The notes: generated by a model from the letters alone, not told the origin. Shown: positions 9,069 through 19,561, counted from the first letter of the stretch. The stretch: 64,000 nucleotides of DNA from an uncultured Lachnospiraceae bacterium (GCA_910579285.1 CAJTTT010000001.1:205915-269914), one strand, 5' to 3'. A program made the numbers and translations.

Positions 9069-11609
9069 ATGAAGAGAGCTATCATAAAGGGGCTCCTGCT
9101 CGGCTGCATATTTGCGCTTGCGCTGCTGATTCTGAGCAGGGTGATGAACCAGGGAAATACGGATATGACGACTGAAATGGGTGAGGCGACTTACCCTGTG
9201 CTGTCCATGTATGTGGGTCCGTACAGGGTGGGGAGTCTGCATGGTTATGCCCAGAGCATGGAATGCGCGTATCTGCGGGACAACCTCCAGCCCATCGGTG
9301 AGGGCAGAAGAATTGATGTAAGGATGAATACTTACGGGCGGGGAATTTCCGCCATCGGTTTCGAGGTGAGAAGTCTTGACGGGGAACGCCTGGTGGAGAG
9401 CACCCAGGTGGAAGATTTTGAAAAGAAGGAAGATGAGATTTCCTTTTCGATCACCTTGAAGGATCTGATAGAGAGTGATACGGAGTACATGCTTGTTTTT
9501 CTCGTTACCCCGGAAAACAGCGAGCCGGTCAGGTATTATTCCAGAATCATTTTGAGCGATTCGCTGCATGTGCGCGAGAAACTTGACTATATCACGGATT
9601 TCCATGAGCGCACGTTCGATAAAGAGGCGGCTGCGGAACTGACGAAGTATCTGGAGTCCAACGCGGAGGGAGACAACACCACTTTCCACAAAGTGACGAT
9701 TCATTCCAGCTTTCATCAGGTAACCTGGGGAGATCTGCCGGTAAGGAAAGTGACGGAGCCATGCATTACGATCAAAGAACTTGCGGAGCAGACAGGCTCC
9801 TTCCAGCTCGAATACCTGGTGAATATAAAAAATGGAAAAAAGATAGATTATTACCGTGTAAACGAATATTACAGAATCCGCTACACGCCGGACCGCATGT
9901 ATCTGCTTGACTTTGAGAGAACGATGGAGCAGATTTTCAACGAGGAATCGGACGTATATATCAATGACAAGATCGTGCTTGGGATAACCGGGGAAAAGGT
10001 GGAGCTTAAGGAGAGCGACGGCGGCAACGTATTTGCCTTTACGGTGGCGGATAAACTTTACAGTTATAATGTGACGGACAACAAGCTGGCCAGACTTTTC
10101 AGCTTTTATGGGAACACAGAGGAGCTGCGCGATGAGAGAAGCGCTTACGACCGGCATGATATCCGGGTTCTGACGGTGGATGAGACGGGGAATATCCTGT
10201 TTCTAGTGTATGGCTATATGAACCGGGGAAGGCATGAAGGCTGCGTGGGTGTTGCGCTCTACGCCTATAACAGTGTGGCGAACACGGTGGAGGAGATGGC
10301 TTATATCCCCTACGACAAATCCTACGAGCTGTTGAAGACGGACATTGAGGAGCTTTCTTATCTGAGCAGGACAGGCATTTATTATTTTATGCTGGACGGC
10401 AGCGTATATGCGGTGGATGTCCGCACGCTCTCGATTCAGACAGTGGCGGCTGGACTGAAGGAGGGCGGCTATCATGTGTCGGCGTCCAACAAAATGCTCG
10501 TCTGGCAGGAAGGAAACGACCTTTACGCGGCTGCCGGCCTTATTCTGATGAATCTGAATACACAGGTACAGACGAAGATCCGGGCGGGAGCCGGCGAATA
10601 TATATCGGTAGTGGGCTTTATGGGGGAAGACCTGATTTACGGTCTGGCCAGACAGCGTGATATCCGGGAAAACAGTACGGGCATTACGACGTTTCCCATG
10701 TACTGTCTGAAAATCCAGAGTGATGACGGCAAGGTTTTGAAGACCTACCAAAAGGACAATGTCTATGTGGTGGACAGTGAGATTGCGGAGAATCAGCTCA
10801 CTCTTTCCAGAGTTGTGTATGATGAGGAGAGCGAAAGCTATGTGCCCACCCAGGACGATCAGATTATGAACACGGAGGAAGTCAGAGCAGGCAGTAATGT
10901 GCTGAACTCTGTGGTCACTGAAAATTATGAAACGATCTGCCAGATCACGGTCAAGGACGAGATAGACGCCAAGAGTTTAAAGCTTTTGACGCCAAAAGAG
11001 ATTTTGTTTGAGGGAAGCCGCTCTGTGGGCGAGCTGGGTGACGGCCCCGCGGAGGCATACTTTTATGTGTATGGAAAGAACGGTATAGAAAACCTGTATG
11101 TCAATCCTGGAAGAGCGGTGGAGTTAGCGTACCGCGTGGCCGGCGTGGTGGTGGATGACGATGGAGATTATGTATGGCGCAGGGAGACGAGAAGCACGCG
11201 AAACCAGATTATGGCCATCACAGAGGATGAGGTGACAGAGTCCAGGAGTTCGCTGGCAGTCTGCCTCGACACCATTTTAAAGTATGAGGGGATGTCCAGA
11301 AATACACAGAGCCGACTGAATAAAGGAGATACGGTGATGGATATTCTGGAAAGCAATCTGCAGAGCTGCACCATACTGGATCTGTCGGGATGTAGCCTGG
11401 ACGCGGTTCTCTACTATGTGAATAAGGATATCCCGGTGCTGGCTATGCTGGAGGACGGCAATGCGGTACTGATAACCGGCTTTAATGAGCTGAATATCGT
11501 GGTGATGGATCCTGTGGCGGGAACGCTGGAAAAAAGAGGTATGAACGATTCTAAGGAGTGGCTGGAGGAGAACGGCAACCAGTTCATCTCCTATATCAGA
11601 AAAGAGTAG
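9069..11609 (+). CDS. Membrane-anchored extracellular protein with C39-like C-terminal domain
   Basis: 846 residues. The single N-terminal membrane helix (about 5-24, IIKGLLLGCIFALALLILS) has no clear signal-peptidase site, so the protein is probably anchored with its body outside. The middle (about 280-650) has repeating strands such as DRMYLLDFE, KLYSYNVTDNKLARLF and SVYAVDVRTLSIQTVA, suggesting a beta-propeller-like fold. The last 100 residues (LDLSGCSLDAVLYYVNKDIP, VLAMLEDGNAVLITGFNEL, VVMDPVAG) look like the papain-like C39 fold, but the usual N-terminal catalytic cysteine is not obvious, so enzyme activity is doubtful. It is followed closely by a HAD phosphatase gene. Function unknown. 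Confidence 0.8.
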   Translation: MKRAIIKGLLLGCIFALALLILSRVMNQGNTDMTTEMGEATYPVLSMYVGPYRVGSLHGYAQSMECAYLRDNLQPIGEGRRIDVRMNTYGRGISAIGFEVRSLDGERLVESTQVEDFEKKEDEISFSITLKDLIESDTEYMLVFLVTPENSEPVRYYSRIILSDSLHVREKLDYITDFHERTFDKEAAAELTKYLESNAEGDNTTFHKVTIHSSFHQVTWGDLPVRKVTEPCITIKELAEQTGSFQLEYLVNIKNGKKIDYYRVNEYYRIRYTPDRMYLLDFERTMEQIFNEESDVYINDKIVLGITGEKVELKESDGGNVFAFTVADKLYSYNVTDNKLARLFSFYGNTEELRDERSAYDRHDIRVLTVDETGNILFLVYGYMNRGRHEGCVGVALYAYNSVANTVEEMAYIPYDKSYELLKTDIEELSYLSRTGIYYFMLDGSVYAVDVRTLSIQTVAAGLKEGGYHVSASNKMLVWQEGNDLYAAAGLILMNLNTQVQTKIRAGAGEYISVVGFMGEDLIYGLARQRDIRENSTGITTFPMYCLKIQSDDGKVLKTYQKDNVYVVDSEIAENQLTLSRVVYDEESESYVPTQDDQIMNTEEVRAGSNVLNSVVTENYETICQITVKDEIDAKSLKLLTPKEILFEGSRSVGELGDGPAEAYFYVYGKNGIENLYVNPGRAVELAYRVAGVVVDDDGDYVWRRETRSTRNQIMAITEDEVTESRSSLAVCLDTILKYEGMSRNTQSRLNKGDTVMDILESNLQSCTILDLSGCSLDAVLYYVNKDIPVLAMLEDGNAVLITGFNELNIVVMDPVAGTLEKRGMNDSKEWLEENGNQFISYIRKE

Positions 11610-11626
11610 AGGCGATGGAGGAGTGT

Positions 11627-12283
11627 ATGTTGCAATCGGATATTTCTGTGATTTTTGACATGGACGGCACTATTTTTGACAGTGAGAGACTTGTTCTGGA
11701 ATGCTGGGAGCGGATCGGAGAAAAGCACGGCATAAAGGACATACGGGAAGTTTTCATACAGTGTATCGGAACCAACAAGGTGCGCACGCAGGAGATTGTC
11801 TACGGGCATTACGGAAAGGATTTCGCGTACGAAAAATTCAGTGAGGAGAGCTCTGCGCTGTTTCACGAAATTACGGGGAAGGAGGGAATCCCTGTCAAGC
11901 CGGGCGCGGCGGAGCTTCTGAAATATCTGTCGGAGAATCGGTTTCCGCTCGGGCTTGCCTCCTCTACCAGACTTGCCGTTGTCACGCAGGAACTGCAGGC
12001 GGCAGGCCTTTACGATTACTTCCAGGTGGTGGTTGGAGGAGATCTATTGAAAAAAAGCAAGCCGGCCCCGGACATATATCTGATGGCCTGTGAGCGCATG
12101 GGCGTTCTGCCCGGAAATACATATGCCATTGAGGATTCCTATAACGGCATCCGTTCGGCGCACAGCGCGGGCATGCGTCCTATCATGGTGCCGGATCTGA
12201 CGCCGGCAACGGAGGAGATGCAAAACTTAAGTGTGGAGGTGTTTTCGGACCTGTTTCAGGTGAAGGAATATTTTGAGAGGTGA
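11627..12283 (+). CDS. HAD-superfamily phosphatase, beta-phosphoglucomutase-like
   Basis: 218 residues from ATG 11627, which sits 5 bases after GGAGGAG; an upstream ATG at 11615 is less well placed. The nucleophile motif FDMDGT (Asp11, Asp13), motif II in GLASSTR, and motif III Lys with KPAPDIY and the acidic pair in IEDSYNGI are all present. A helical cap lies between motifs I and II (subfamily IA). Such enzymes dephosphorylate or isomerise small sugar phosphates or nucleotides; the substrate cannot be told. Confidence 0.9.
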   Translation: MLQSDISVIFDMDGTIFDSERLVLECWERIGEKHGIKDIREVFIQCIGTNKVRTQEIVYGHYGKDFAYEKFSEESSALFHEITGKEGIPVKPGAAELLKYLSENRFPLGLASSTRLAVVTQELQAAGLYDYFQVVVGGDLLKKSKPAPDIYLMACERMGVLPGNTYAIEDSYNGIRSAHSAGMRPIMVPDLTPATEEMQNLSVEVFSDLFQVKEYFER

Positions 12284-12299
12284 GAAGGAGGAAGAAGGG

Positions 12300-15200
12300 A
12301 TGAGAGGGATGGGAAAGAGACGTATGCTTGCAATGCTGCTGGCGGCCTGCATGATCGTGGAGAGCACGGCGGCGGTATTTGCGGCGGAGTCGTCAGCTGT
12401 GAATACGGCGGTTGAGAACGCAAAGACGGAAGCGGCGGCCGGAAATGAGGAGCAGGACCCGGCTGCGGAGGATGACGCGGCGGGCAAGGATACGCAAATA
12501 CCGGGGACCAATCAGAGGAGGAAGCGCCCGGGAAACCTGTGGAGGGAACAGGAGAGGAACAGCCGCCCGTGGAGGGAACAGAACAGCCGCCCGTGGAGGG
12601 AACAGAACAGCCGCCCGCGGAGGGAACAGAACAGCCGCCTGTGGAAGGGACAGAACAGCTGCCGGCGGAAGACCAGGACGGGGAAATGGAGCAGGCCCCG
12701 GACGCTGTGGAAAAACCATCGGATGTGCCGGAGGATATGATGCCGGAGGAAGATCCTGCCGGTGGGGCAGAGACGATGGCGCAGACAGTGCCGCTGGCGG
12801 ATGCGGAGATCACGCCGGACGGAACGGATATGAAGATTACTTCTTTAAAGTCCAGGCAGCAATATGGCGCAGTCGCGTTGGCCTGGGATTATGTGTGGAA
12901 TGAGGAAGAGTCATCCCCGTCACCGGCGGTCTTTTATCACTGCAGGGTATATCGGTCTGAGAAAGAAAACGGGTCATACAACCTGATCTGGGAGACAAAT
13001 GATGCCGATGGCCATAAATTCTACCAGGATACAGTGGAACGCGTTGACGGAGGGAGCGCCAATAAGACTTATTATTACAAGATCAGTGTTGTGTACAGCA
13101 AATCGGTTGACGGCGATAGAACGATGCACGAGAGCGTGCTCTCTCCTGCAATCAGCAATAAGGATGCCTATTATTTCGAATATACAAGTTTCGCATATGA
13201 TCCAGAAGGAGGGCCTAAATACATCGGGGCTTATGTTACTGACGATGCCGGAAACCGGCTGGATGAACTGACGTTAACGGAAGGGAAGGTGAAATCCCTG
13301 CGGATTACTGCCGTAAAGGCGGATGGAACAAAGGAACGGGTTACGGGATACTGTAATTCTACATGGATGCTCTGCAAGCGGTATTATACGGGAAAAGAAA
13401 TCGCAGACCAATATTACCATCAGTTCGATCACCTGGGGGATGATAAGGCGGCGATTGTCCCGGAAATGACCGGGGAGGAATTGGAGGATTCCCATGTATA
13501 TATGAAAGCGCTGCCCGGCTCTGCCTCCAGCGACACCTATTATCTGGTCTATAAGCTGGAAAATGAAGCTAAAATAGGATCTTTTATATGGCAGATTCCT
13601 GTTCGCATCGTGGAAGGAGACGGGACGGATGAACCGATCGAGAATGATCTGCTCTATACCTCCCGGGATGCGCTCTGCCAGGGAATACGGGATGCAATGA
13701 CCGCCCGTGAAGAAACGGTTCTGCTTGCCACAGGCGGGGCCGAGTGGTGGATGGTACCCGGAGAAGATATGGATTTTGAGGATGTTTTTGATTTCCACCG
13801 GGAGAGGGATGGAATGAAACCCTGGGAAGGGGATTATATGCTGCTGGCTATGGGCGATGCAACTGAGCCGGTATCCTTTGACATATGGATGGAGATGGAA
13901 TCGTCTGACTTTGCTTTCGGCGGGCAGTATCTGACCCAGTATAAAATTATGCCTCCCTTTATCACGACAAGGGCGCAGGAAGATGCGGTAGACAAGAAGA
14001 TACAAGAACTGATTTATACGGAAGGGGGCGCTCTGTACGCCTATCGGAATGCCGGCGACTTTGCAAAGATCAAGGCGGCGTACGACTATGTCAGACAGCA
14101 TGTGAGCTATATTGGAACAACAACGCCGATCTATCACACCTGCTATTCCGCGCTGATCAATGGCAAGGCCACCTGTCAGGGCTATGCGCTGCTGTTCTAC
14201 CGGCTGGTGAGAGAACTGGGCATACCATGCAGAGTGCTGGCGGGAGTGGATGCCAACGCGCATTCATACAACATTGTACAGATTGATGACGCCTGGTACT
14301 ATGTGGATACCGGCGCGAACGTTCTGCTGAGAGGAACAAATGACTTCAAACCTGCGCCGCTGCAGTCACGGTATCTGACGTCTGATTTCAAGGCGGAGTA
14401 CATATCGAAGATTCCGGCGGAGTCCTATGCGGGAGCACAGACAGAAGCGAGCAGGCTGGAAGCGGTGGAGAGCCTTACGGCGGAGGAGATACGGACAATT
14501 GACAGTAATCTGACTGCAGCCGCGGCCGAGCGGATGACAGCCGATTACACGATCAACGGCACGTCGGTTAAGGCGTCGGGTACCGTTAAATACCTGGAAG
14601 GATGCAGCAAGTATCTGGGGTATGAGGAGAATATGCCGACATCCGGCCATTTCCTGTCTCTGAAACTCACGGCAAACGCCTCGAAGTTTAAAGAGGACGG
14701 AAAACTCCTGATTAGCTATTCTGATCCGAAGGGGGAGCGGAAGGAAGTATCTTACAGGAAAGATGACTTGACGGAAGCGGTGAAGATGATCGTAAACGTC
14801 AGCAAAAATCCAGGCATGAAGATCCAGGTTGATTACGATGGGGACGGGGAAGCGTCCAAGTATGACGGGATGGTGTATGATCTGGATCTTTCCGGCTTGA
14901 AAAAGGAGAGCCAGAAGGAGAGCAGCGGAATCATAAAAGAGGTAAATAAGTATGGTATTGAGCTCTCCGCGCCGATCGTGAAAAAATCATCTGACGGAAA
15001 AAAGATTGATGTATCTTATGAGGCGGTAGCTTACTCTGACCATGTAAAATGGACGGAGAAAGAGGATGAGCAGAAAGGCAATTATATTGCCCTGCGCATG
15101 GATATGCCGGAATCCGTGAAGACGACAGAGATGGCGAAGGATCTCCAGATTACAACGGATGACGGTGTGACAAGGGCGGCACAGACGCTGATACCGGGAT

Positions 15201-17587
15201 GGAATACAACAACAAACTGCTACATGGAGCTGGCGGAAGATAAGTCGGAAATTTTCTTAGCCATGCCTGTGGAGAAAAACTTTAACAAGACCTTTAGCAT
15301 AAGATGGGGAGGCGCCAGCCCGCTGGCCTTTGAACAGACACTGAACATTTCCGTTCCTTCGGAAAGCGTACTGGAGAGCCGGAGTGAGAACGCGCTCCTG
15401 CCGGGAACCATCGCGTTTAACGGTCTGGTGTCCACCATGTATGTGGGCCAGAATCAGAACATTCATATTACCTTTAAGAAGAAATATGAGAAGGACGAAA
15501 TTCAGGTATTCTACACTTCTGACGCGGCGGATGTGGCAGCAGTGAACAGAATAACCGGCGTCATAAAGGCGCTGAAGCCGGGCACGGCACAGATTACGGT
15601 GTCAGCGGTGGATAAGGCGGGCAATGTCATCACAAAGACTGGCAAAATCACGGTAAAAGAACTTCCTGCGCCTGCAGGAATCAAGGTGTCTTCCGTCAAA
15701 GACTGCAATGTCACCGTAAGCTGGAAGGCGAATACAACGGGACAGTATACAGAAGTCTATGCGATTCCTTACAGGGAAACGACCTTTGGAACCAACAAAA
15801 AGAATTGGAAATTGGTAGCAGAAAATACCATGAACGAGGCAGGCATGGACACTGCAAACCTCGACTCACTGGAAGCTGGCGAGAAGGCGGAAAAGCTGAA
15901 AGAACTGGCAGAAAAGCTGGGAACAGGAGAATGGGTGGCAGCATCGGTTCCGGCTAAGGACAGCACGGTGACACTGGAAGGACTGCAGGCGGAGACAGAG
16001 TATGTCTTTTATGTGAGAAATGTCTCAAAGACAGCGGCATCGTCGGTGGTATTCGCTGGTGTGGCGAACGATAAGGTAAAGACAAAGAGCCTCATCTTCG
16101 ATTCGATCCAGCTGATGCTTACGCTGCCGGCAGACAGCTCGATTACCAGCACGCAGGAAAATGGCATCCCTGTATATACGGTGAAGGAAGCTGACAGGGA
16201 AACCCTGATAGAGGTCTCCTATGAGTTCCTGGATAAAGAGGGCAGCAAAATAAGCCAAAGCCCGGAATTTACCAATGTAAAGTATAACAGCAGCAATAAG
16301 AATATCGTAAAAGTGGATGCGCCGAAGAACTCCCCGGCTAAACTGAGTTACGGGAGTCAGGTAGGAGATGGAAAAATTACGGTGACCGGGAAGGATGCTT
16401 CCGGCACTGTGAGAGAGTCGAAGCCAGTTATTATCAGAGTGGTGAAAGCGCCCGGACAGCTTAAAGATAAGTCGACAACGCTTACGGTGGGACAGAGCAT
16501 TTCCATCAGGGAGCTGATTGGCACCGATCTGAAGGGATCGCTGGAAGGAATGGATCTTGCGAAAATTGATTTTGCATCTGCCTTAAAGACGATTACCGAC
16601 AGCGGCTGTTTTGCCGTTACTTATCCCGGCGGTTCTGGATTGCAGAATCCGCAGGACGCGGTTGTCACGGCGGCGGCTCTGATTGAGGGGAAGAGCGGAA
16701 ATAAGCTGGAAGTGCCTTTCCAGATGGACAAAACCTCGGCAAAAGCCAAAATCCAGATTAAGGATATGCAGGCAGCTACGATCGGCAAGATTACCGTCAG
16801 AGACACATCGGCGCAGATCGAATTTAAGCCGAGCCAGGCGGTGCCGGAAATACAGGCAGGCAGCAGATATTATACCCTGCACATTACTGATAAGGTGACC
16901 GGGGAAACTGTGGAAGCCGCGGCAGCGGAAACAGCAGGAAATCCCTATACATGCACTTTTGCGGAGAGCGTACCGGGAAAGACCTGGCTATGTGAAGTCA
17001 AAGGACTGTCCAGCAATAAGGCGTATGAGGCTGTGATCAAGGCGCACTTTAATGCTGGTGATAAAGAGAATGAGATGGCGTGCAAAGCGAAGAAATTCAC
17101 GACAAAGAAGCCGCTGCTTGACTCGGCGGGAAGCATTGCCGTCAACTATGCCAGTCTCGACAGCCTGCATACAAACCCGAATGACGCCGGGCAGAAGATT
17201 GATTATGAGAATGAGAACGGTATTGTGCTGGAAAATAATGGAACCTATGTGTTCATGGCGCAGATCAGCAATCTGGCGAGGACACTTGAGACCGATAAGC
17301 TGAAATGGAGCATTTCTTCCGGCGATAAGAAGGCGGCATCCATTAAGGCGTCAACCTCCAGCTATGAAATGCAGCTTACGACCACGAGAACAGGAACCTT
17401 TACGGTGACGGCCGTATCGACGGTCACCAAGGAGCCTGTGGCAACCTTTAAGGTGACGGTTGTTCCATATCAGTCCGGCGGGACGGGCGTGCCTGAGCAG
17501 CCAGGTCCGGCGCCGAATCAGACGGCGGTTCTCCCGGAAGCGTATACCGGGAATGTGCTGAAACCGAAGAGGGAAGAGGCGGCGTAA
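12300..17587 (+). CDS. Large secreted transglutaminase-like surface protein, interrupted by a frameshift
   Basis: ATG 12300 follows AAGGAGG and opens a signal peptide (KRRMLAMLLAACMIVES, then AVFAAE) and an acidic linker in one frame. The remaining roughly 1680 residues lie in the -1 frame, open from 12476 to 17587. A single extra base around 12476-12530, for example in GGGG at 12503-12506, would join them. The body holds an 8-residue repeat (VEGTEQPP), a fibronectin-III-like segment, then a transglutaminase core. Numbered from codon 12539, its Cys546 (KATCQGYA), His575 (NAHSYN) and Asp590 (YVDTG) form a full triad. Bacterial Ig-like and further fibronectin-like domains follow. There is no LPxTG motif or C-terminal membrane helix. 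A real mutation, a variable tract or a sequence error would all fit. Confidence 0.85.
12539..12664 (+). repeat. 24-bp tandem repeat in the surface-protein gene
   Basis: A 30-base first unit is followed by four 24-base units starting at 12569, 12593, 12617 and 12641. They encode VEGTEQPP with small changes (A for V, L for P). Because the unit is a multiple of three, gain or loss of copies would alter length without breaking frame. The proline- and glutamate-rich product is a likely wall-spanning or spacer region. Confidence 0.85.
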
Positions 17588-17590
17588 AAG

Positions 17591-17630
17591 AAACCCTGCG
17601 GACAGTTTAAACTGTCTGCAGGGTTTTTAT
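17591..17630. terminator. Bidirectional terminator between the surface gene and queT
   Basis: An 18-bp stem with one G-T pair, AAACCCTGCGGACAGTTT facing AAACTGTCTGCAGGGTTT, is flanked by A-rich sequence on the left and TTTTT on the right. It begins 3 bases after the surface-protein stop codon and lies between convergent genes, so it can serve both strands. Confidence 0.88.
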
Positions 17631-17663
17631 CATTCTATACACGGAAAACCGTCAGGACCTCGG

Positions 17664-18209
17664 TCATTTGACAAAGAGCCGGTTACCGTATTTTTGCAGC
17701 GCCGTCAGAAGAATCATGCCAAGAATCCCGCAGGAAATCACTTCCCCGGCACCGACAGTGAGGCAGTAGAAGCCGAGACACTGCGCCAGGGACATGCCCT
17801 CGATCATCAGACCATAGCCGTAGACCAGTATCAGCGGCACGATCACCGTGTTCGCGAGAATCGGGCAGACAGGTGCGCACCATTTCCATTTCCGAAGGGC
17901 GTAGGTGCCGAGCGCGCCAAGGAGGGTTGCCAATGAACCGAAAACAATGTCGGGCAGGGCGCAGCCTGTCAGAATATTGCTTAAGAGGCAGCCGATAAAA
18001 AGGCCCGGAACTGCAGCCGGAGTAAAATAGGGTAAAACGGTGAGCGCTTCTGAGAAGCGTATCTGGACAGCGTAATTGGCCAGCCCGAAGGCGTTTGCGA
18101 TAAAGGTCAATACGATGTAGAGTGCGGCGATCATAGCCGCCTGCGCCATGAAGAGCGCATGAGTGTGGGCAGTTTTCACGGAAACCGCCTGTGTGCTTTG
18201 TGTTTTCAT
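17664..18209 (-). CDS. queT: QueT-family queuosine-precursor transporter (ECF S component)
   Basis: 181 residues with about five or six membrane helices. The segment FSEALTVLPYFTPAAVPGLF and the stretch GCLLSNILTG are typical of QueT, the substrate-binding S component that works with a shared ECF energising module. The likely cargo is preQ1 or another queuosine precursor. The N-terminus (MKTQSTQAVSVKTAHTHALF) is cytosolic. The assignment is supported by a preQ1-I type leader directly upstream. No ECF A/T genes lie in the window. Confidence 0.88.
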   Translation of the reverse strand: MKTQSTQAVSVKTAHTHALFMAQAAMIAALYIVLTFIANAFGLANYAVQIRFSEALTVLPYFTPAAVPGLFIGCLLSNILTGCALPDIVFGSLATLLGALGTYALRKWKWCAPVCPILANTVIVPLILVYGYGLMIEGMSLAQCLGFYCLTVGAGEVISCGILGMILLTALQKYGNRLFVK

Positions 18210-18215
18210 GTAGTT

Positions 18216-18261
18216 GTCTCCTTTAGTTTTGTTTTACGTCAGGAAGGTCTCGAACTGACGT
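18216..18261 (-). promoter_or_regulatory. preQ1-I type riboswitch in the queT leader
   Basis: On the minus strand, ACGUCAG and CUGACGU (18255-18261 and 18236-18242) form a 7-bp stem around a 12-base loop beginning UUCGAGACC. An A-rich tail follows, UAAAACAAAACUAAAGGAG, which includes the queT ribosome binding site. This matches the H-type pseudoknot plan of preQ1-I aptamers, especially translational ones such as that of Thermoanaerobacter tengcongensis, where ligand binding draws the tail and Shine-Dalgarno bases into the fold. I judged it by eye; a covariance-model search was not run. Confidence 0.75.
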
Positions 18262-18266
18262 GTATA

Positions 18267-18302
18267 TTTTGGGGAACCGCGTTTCCACGCATTCCCCAAA
18301 AT
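18267..18302 (-). other. 5'-terminal hairpin of the queT transcript
   Basis: TTTTGGGGAA and TTCCCCAAAA are perfect 10-bp arms; inside them GCGT and ACGC close a GGAA loop. Given the promoter at 18306-18333, transcription should start within a few bases of the hairpin, so it would cap the mRNA. A stabilising role, or a part in regulation together with the riboswitch, is inference. Confidence 0.6.
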
Positions 18303-18305
18303 TCT

Positions 18306-18333
18306 ATTATAAGCAAAACCAGGAGATTGTCAA
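18306..18333 (-). promoter_or_regulatory. queT promoter (sigma-A type)
   Basis: On the minus strand, TTGACA (18328-18333) and TATAAT (18306-18311) are both consensus and are separated by 16 bases. The predicted start point is near 18299. Confidence 0.8.
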
Positions 18334-18339
18334 GCGTTT

Positions 18340-18379
18340 ATATCAGTTTCCGGGCATGATTCCTGCCATGAAACTATAT
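18340..18379 (-). terminator. Hairpin overlapping the prs stop codon, possible terminator
   Basis: ATATAGTTTC and GAAACTGATAT pair with one bulged base, with GGCA/TGCC stacked inside. The left arm includes the prs stop codon. No U-run follows, so it may protect the 3' end rather than terminate. Confidence 0.35.
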
Positions 18380-19561
18380 CAGTTCGCCCGCATGATATCT
18401 TGTCACGATCGACTGGATACGCTCCACAGGGTTGAGCAGATCACTGATGGAGGCATCGTGGTTGAGCGTGTCGATGATGTAGGCGATATACTTACTCATA
18501 TCGCAGTCGATATACCACTCCCGGCTGAGCAGTTCCGGGGTCTGGTAGATCAGATTTGTGGTCAGGACACGGCAGATGGTGCCCTCCTCGTAAGCCTTGT
18601 CAAACCGATCCAGACCGGCGGTAAAGAGGCCGAAGGTGGAGAAGACGAAGATTTTCCCGGCTTTGCGCTCTTTCAGCGCGGCAGCCACTTCCAGCACGCT
18701 TTCGCCGGAAGAAATCATGTCATCTATGATAATCATATCTTTGTTTTCTATATTGCTGCCAAGAAATTCATGGGCAATGATCGGATTCCTGCCGTTCACG
18801 ATCCGGGTGTAGTCCCTTCTCTTATAGAACATGCCCATATCCAGTCCAAGCACGTTGGCGATATAGATCGCTCTGCTCATGCCGCCCTCGTCCGGGCTGA
18901 TTACCATCATGTGGTCGCTGTCAATCTGCAGACCCTTAACATGGGTCAAAAGCCCCTTGATGAACTGGTAGGCGGGCTGCACCGTCTCAAAGCCGTGCAG
19001 GGGGATGGCGTTCTGCACCCGGGGATCGTGGGCATCAAAGGTGATGATATTGTCCACGCCCATGTTCACCATCTCCTGAAGCGCGAGGGCACAGTCAAGC
19101 GACTCCCTGGCGGAACGCTTGTGCTGCCTGCTCTCATAGAGGAAAGGCATAATCACGGTGATGCGCCTTGCTTTGCCGCCGACTGCCGCAATAATACGTT
19201 TCAGATCCTGGTAATGGTCATCCGGGGACATATGATTTTCGCATCCACAGAGAGAGTAGGTGAGACTGTAGTTGGCTACATCCACAAGAATATAGAGATC
19301 CGTGCCGCGCACAGACTCTTTGATGACGCCTTTTCCCTCGCCGGAGCCGAATCTGGGAACGGCGGCCTGCAGAATATAAGTATCGCGCTGATAGCCGGAG
19401 AAAGCAAGGGAATCCTTGTGCTCGCTCTCACGCTCCGTGCGCCATCTCACAAGATAATAATCAACCTTTTCGCCGAGTTTGCTGCAGCCTTTTAGGGGAA
19501 TCATCCCCAGAGAGCCTACAGGTATGGTCTCCAGATTTCGTTTCTCTTCGCGTCTGTTCAT
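18374..19561 (-). CDS. prs: Ribose-phosphate pyrophosphokinase (PRPP synthase), long form
   Basis: Makes PRPP from ribose 5-phosphate and ATP for nucleotide, His, Trp and NAD synthesis. The PRPP-binding loop is MIIIDDMISSGES; the catalytic flexible loop is seen in FYKRRDYTRIV; FDAHDPR holds the Mg/ATP histidine region. At 395 residues it is longer than the usual 310-320, with extra N-terminal sequence and internal insertions. AAAGGA precedes the ATG. It lies 37 bases after the helicase-loader gene and may share its transcript. Confidence 0.93.
   Translation of the reverse strand: MNRREEKRNLETIPVGSLGMIPLKGCSKLGEKVDYYLVRWRTERESEHKDSLAFSGYQRDTYILQAAVPRFGSGEGKGVIKESVRGTDLYILVDVANYSLTYSLCGCENHMSPDDHYQDLKRIIAAVGGKARRITVIMPFLYESRQHKRSARESLDCALALQEMVNMGVDNIITFDAHDPRVQNAIPLHGFETVQPAYQFIKGLLTHVKGLQIDSDHMMVISPDEGGMSRAIYIANVLGLDMGMFYKRRDYTRIVNGRNPIIAHEFLGSNIENKDMIIIDDMISSGESVLEVAAALKERKAGKIFVFSTFGLFTAGLDRFDKAYEEGTICRVLTTNLIYQTPELLSREWYIDCDMSKYIAYIIDTLNHDASISDLLNPVERIQSIVTRYHAGELI

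Noticed and set aside
8835..10157. 440-codon minus-strand ORF
   Set aside because: It is antisense to two plus-strand genes with good ribosome binding sites and has a basic, Arg/His-rich composition typical of shadow frames.
12476..12540. Programmed -1 frameshift in the large surface gene
   Set aside because: No X-XXY-YYZ slippery heptamer lies in the signal-peptide frame in the overlap, and no strong downstream pseudoknot is evident. An indel or a variable tract fits better.
18260..19495. Long plus-strand ORF of 411 codons opposite prs
   Set aside because: It mirrors the prs gene, has no family features and its start lies in the queT promoter region. prs has full PRPP-synthase motifs.
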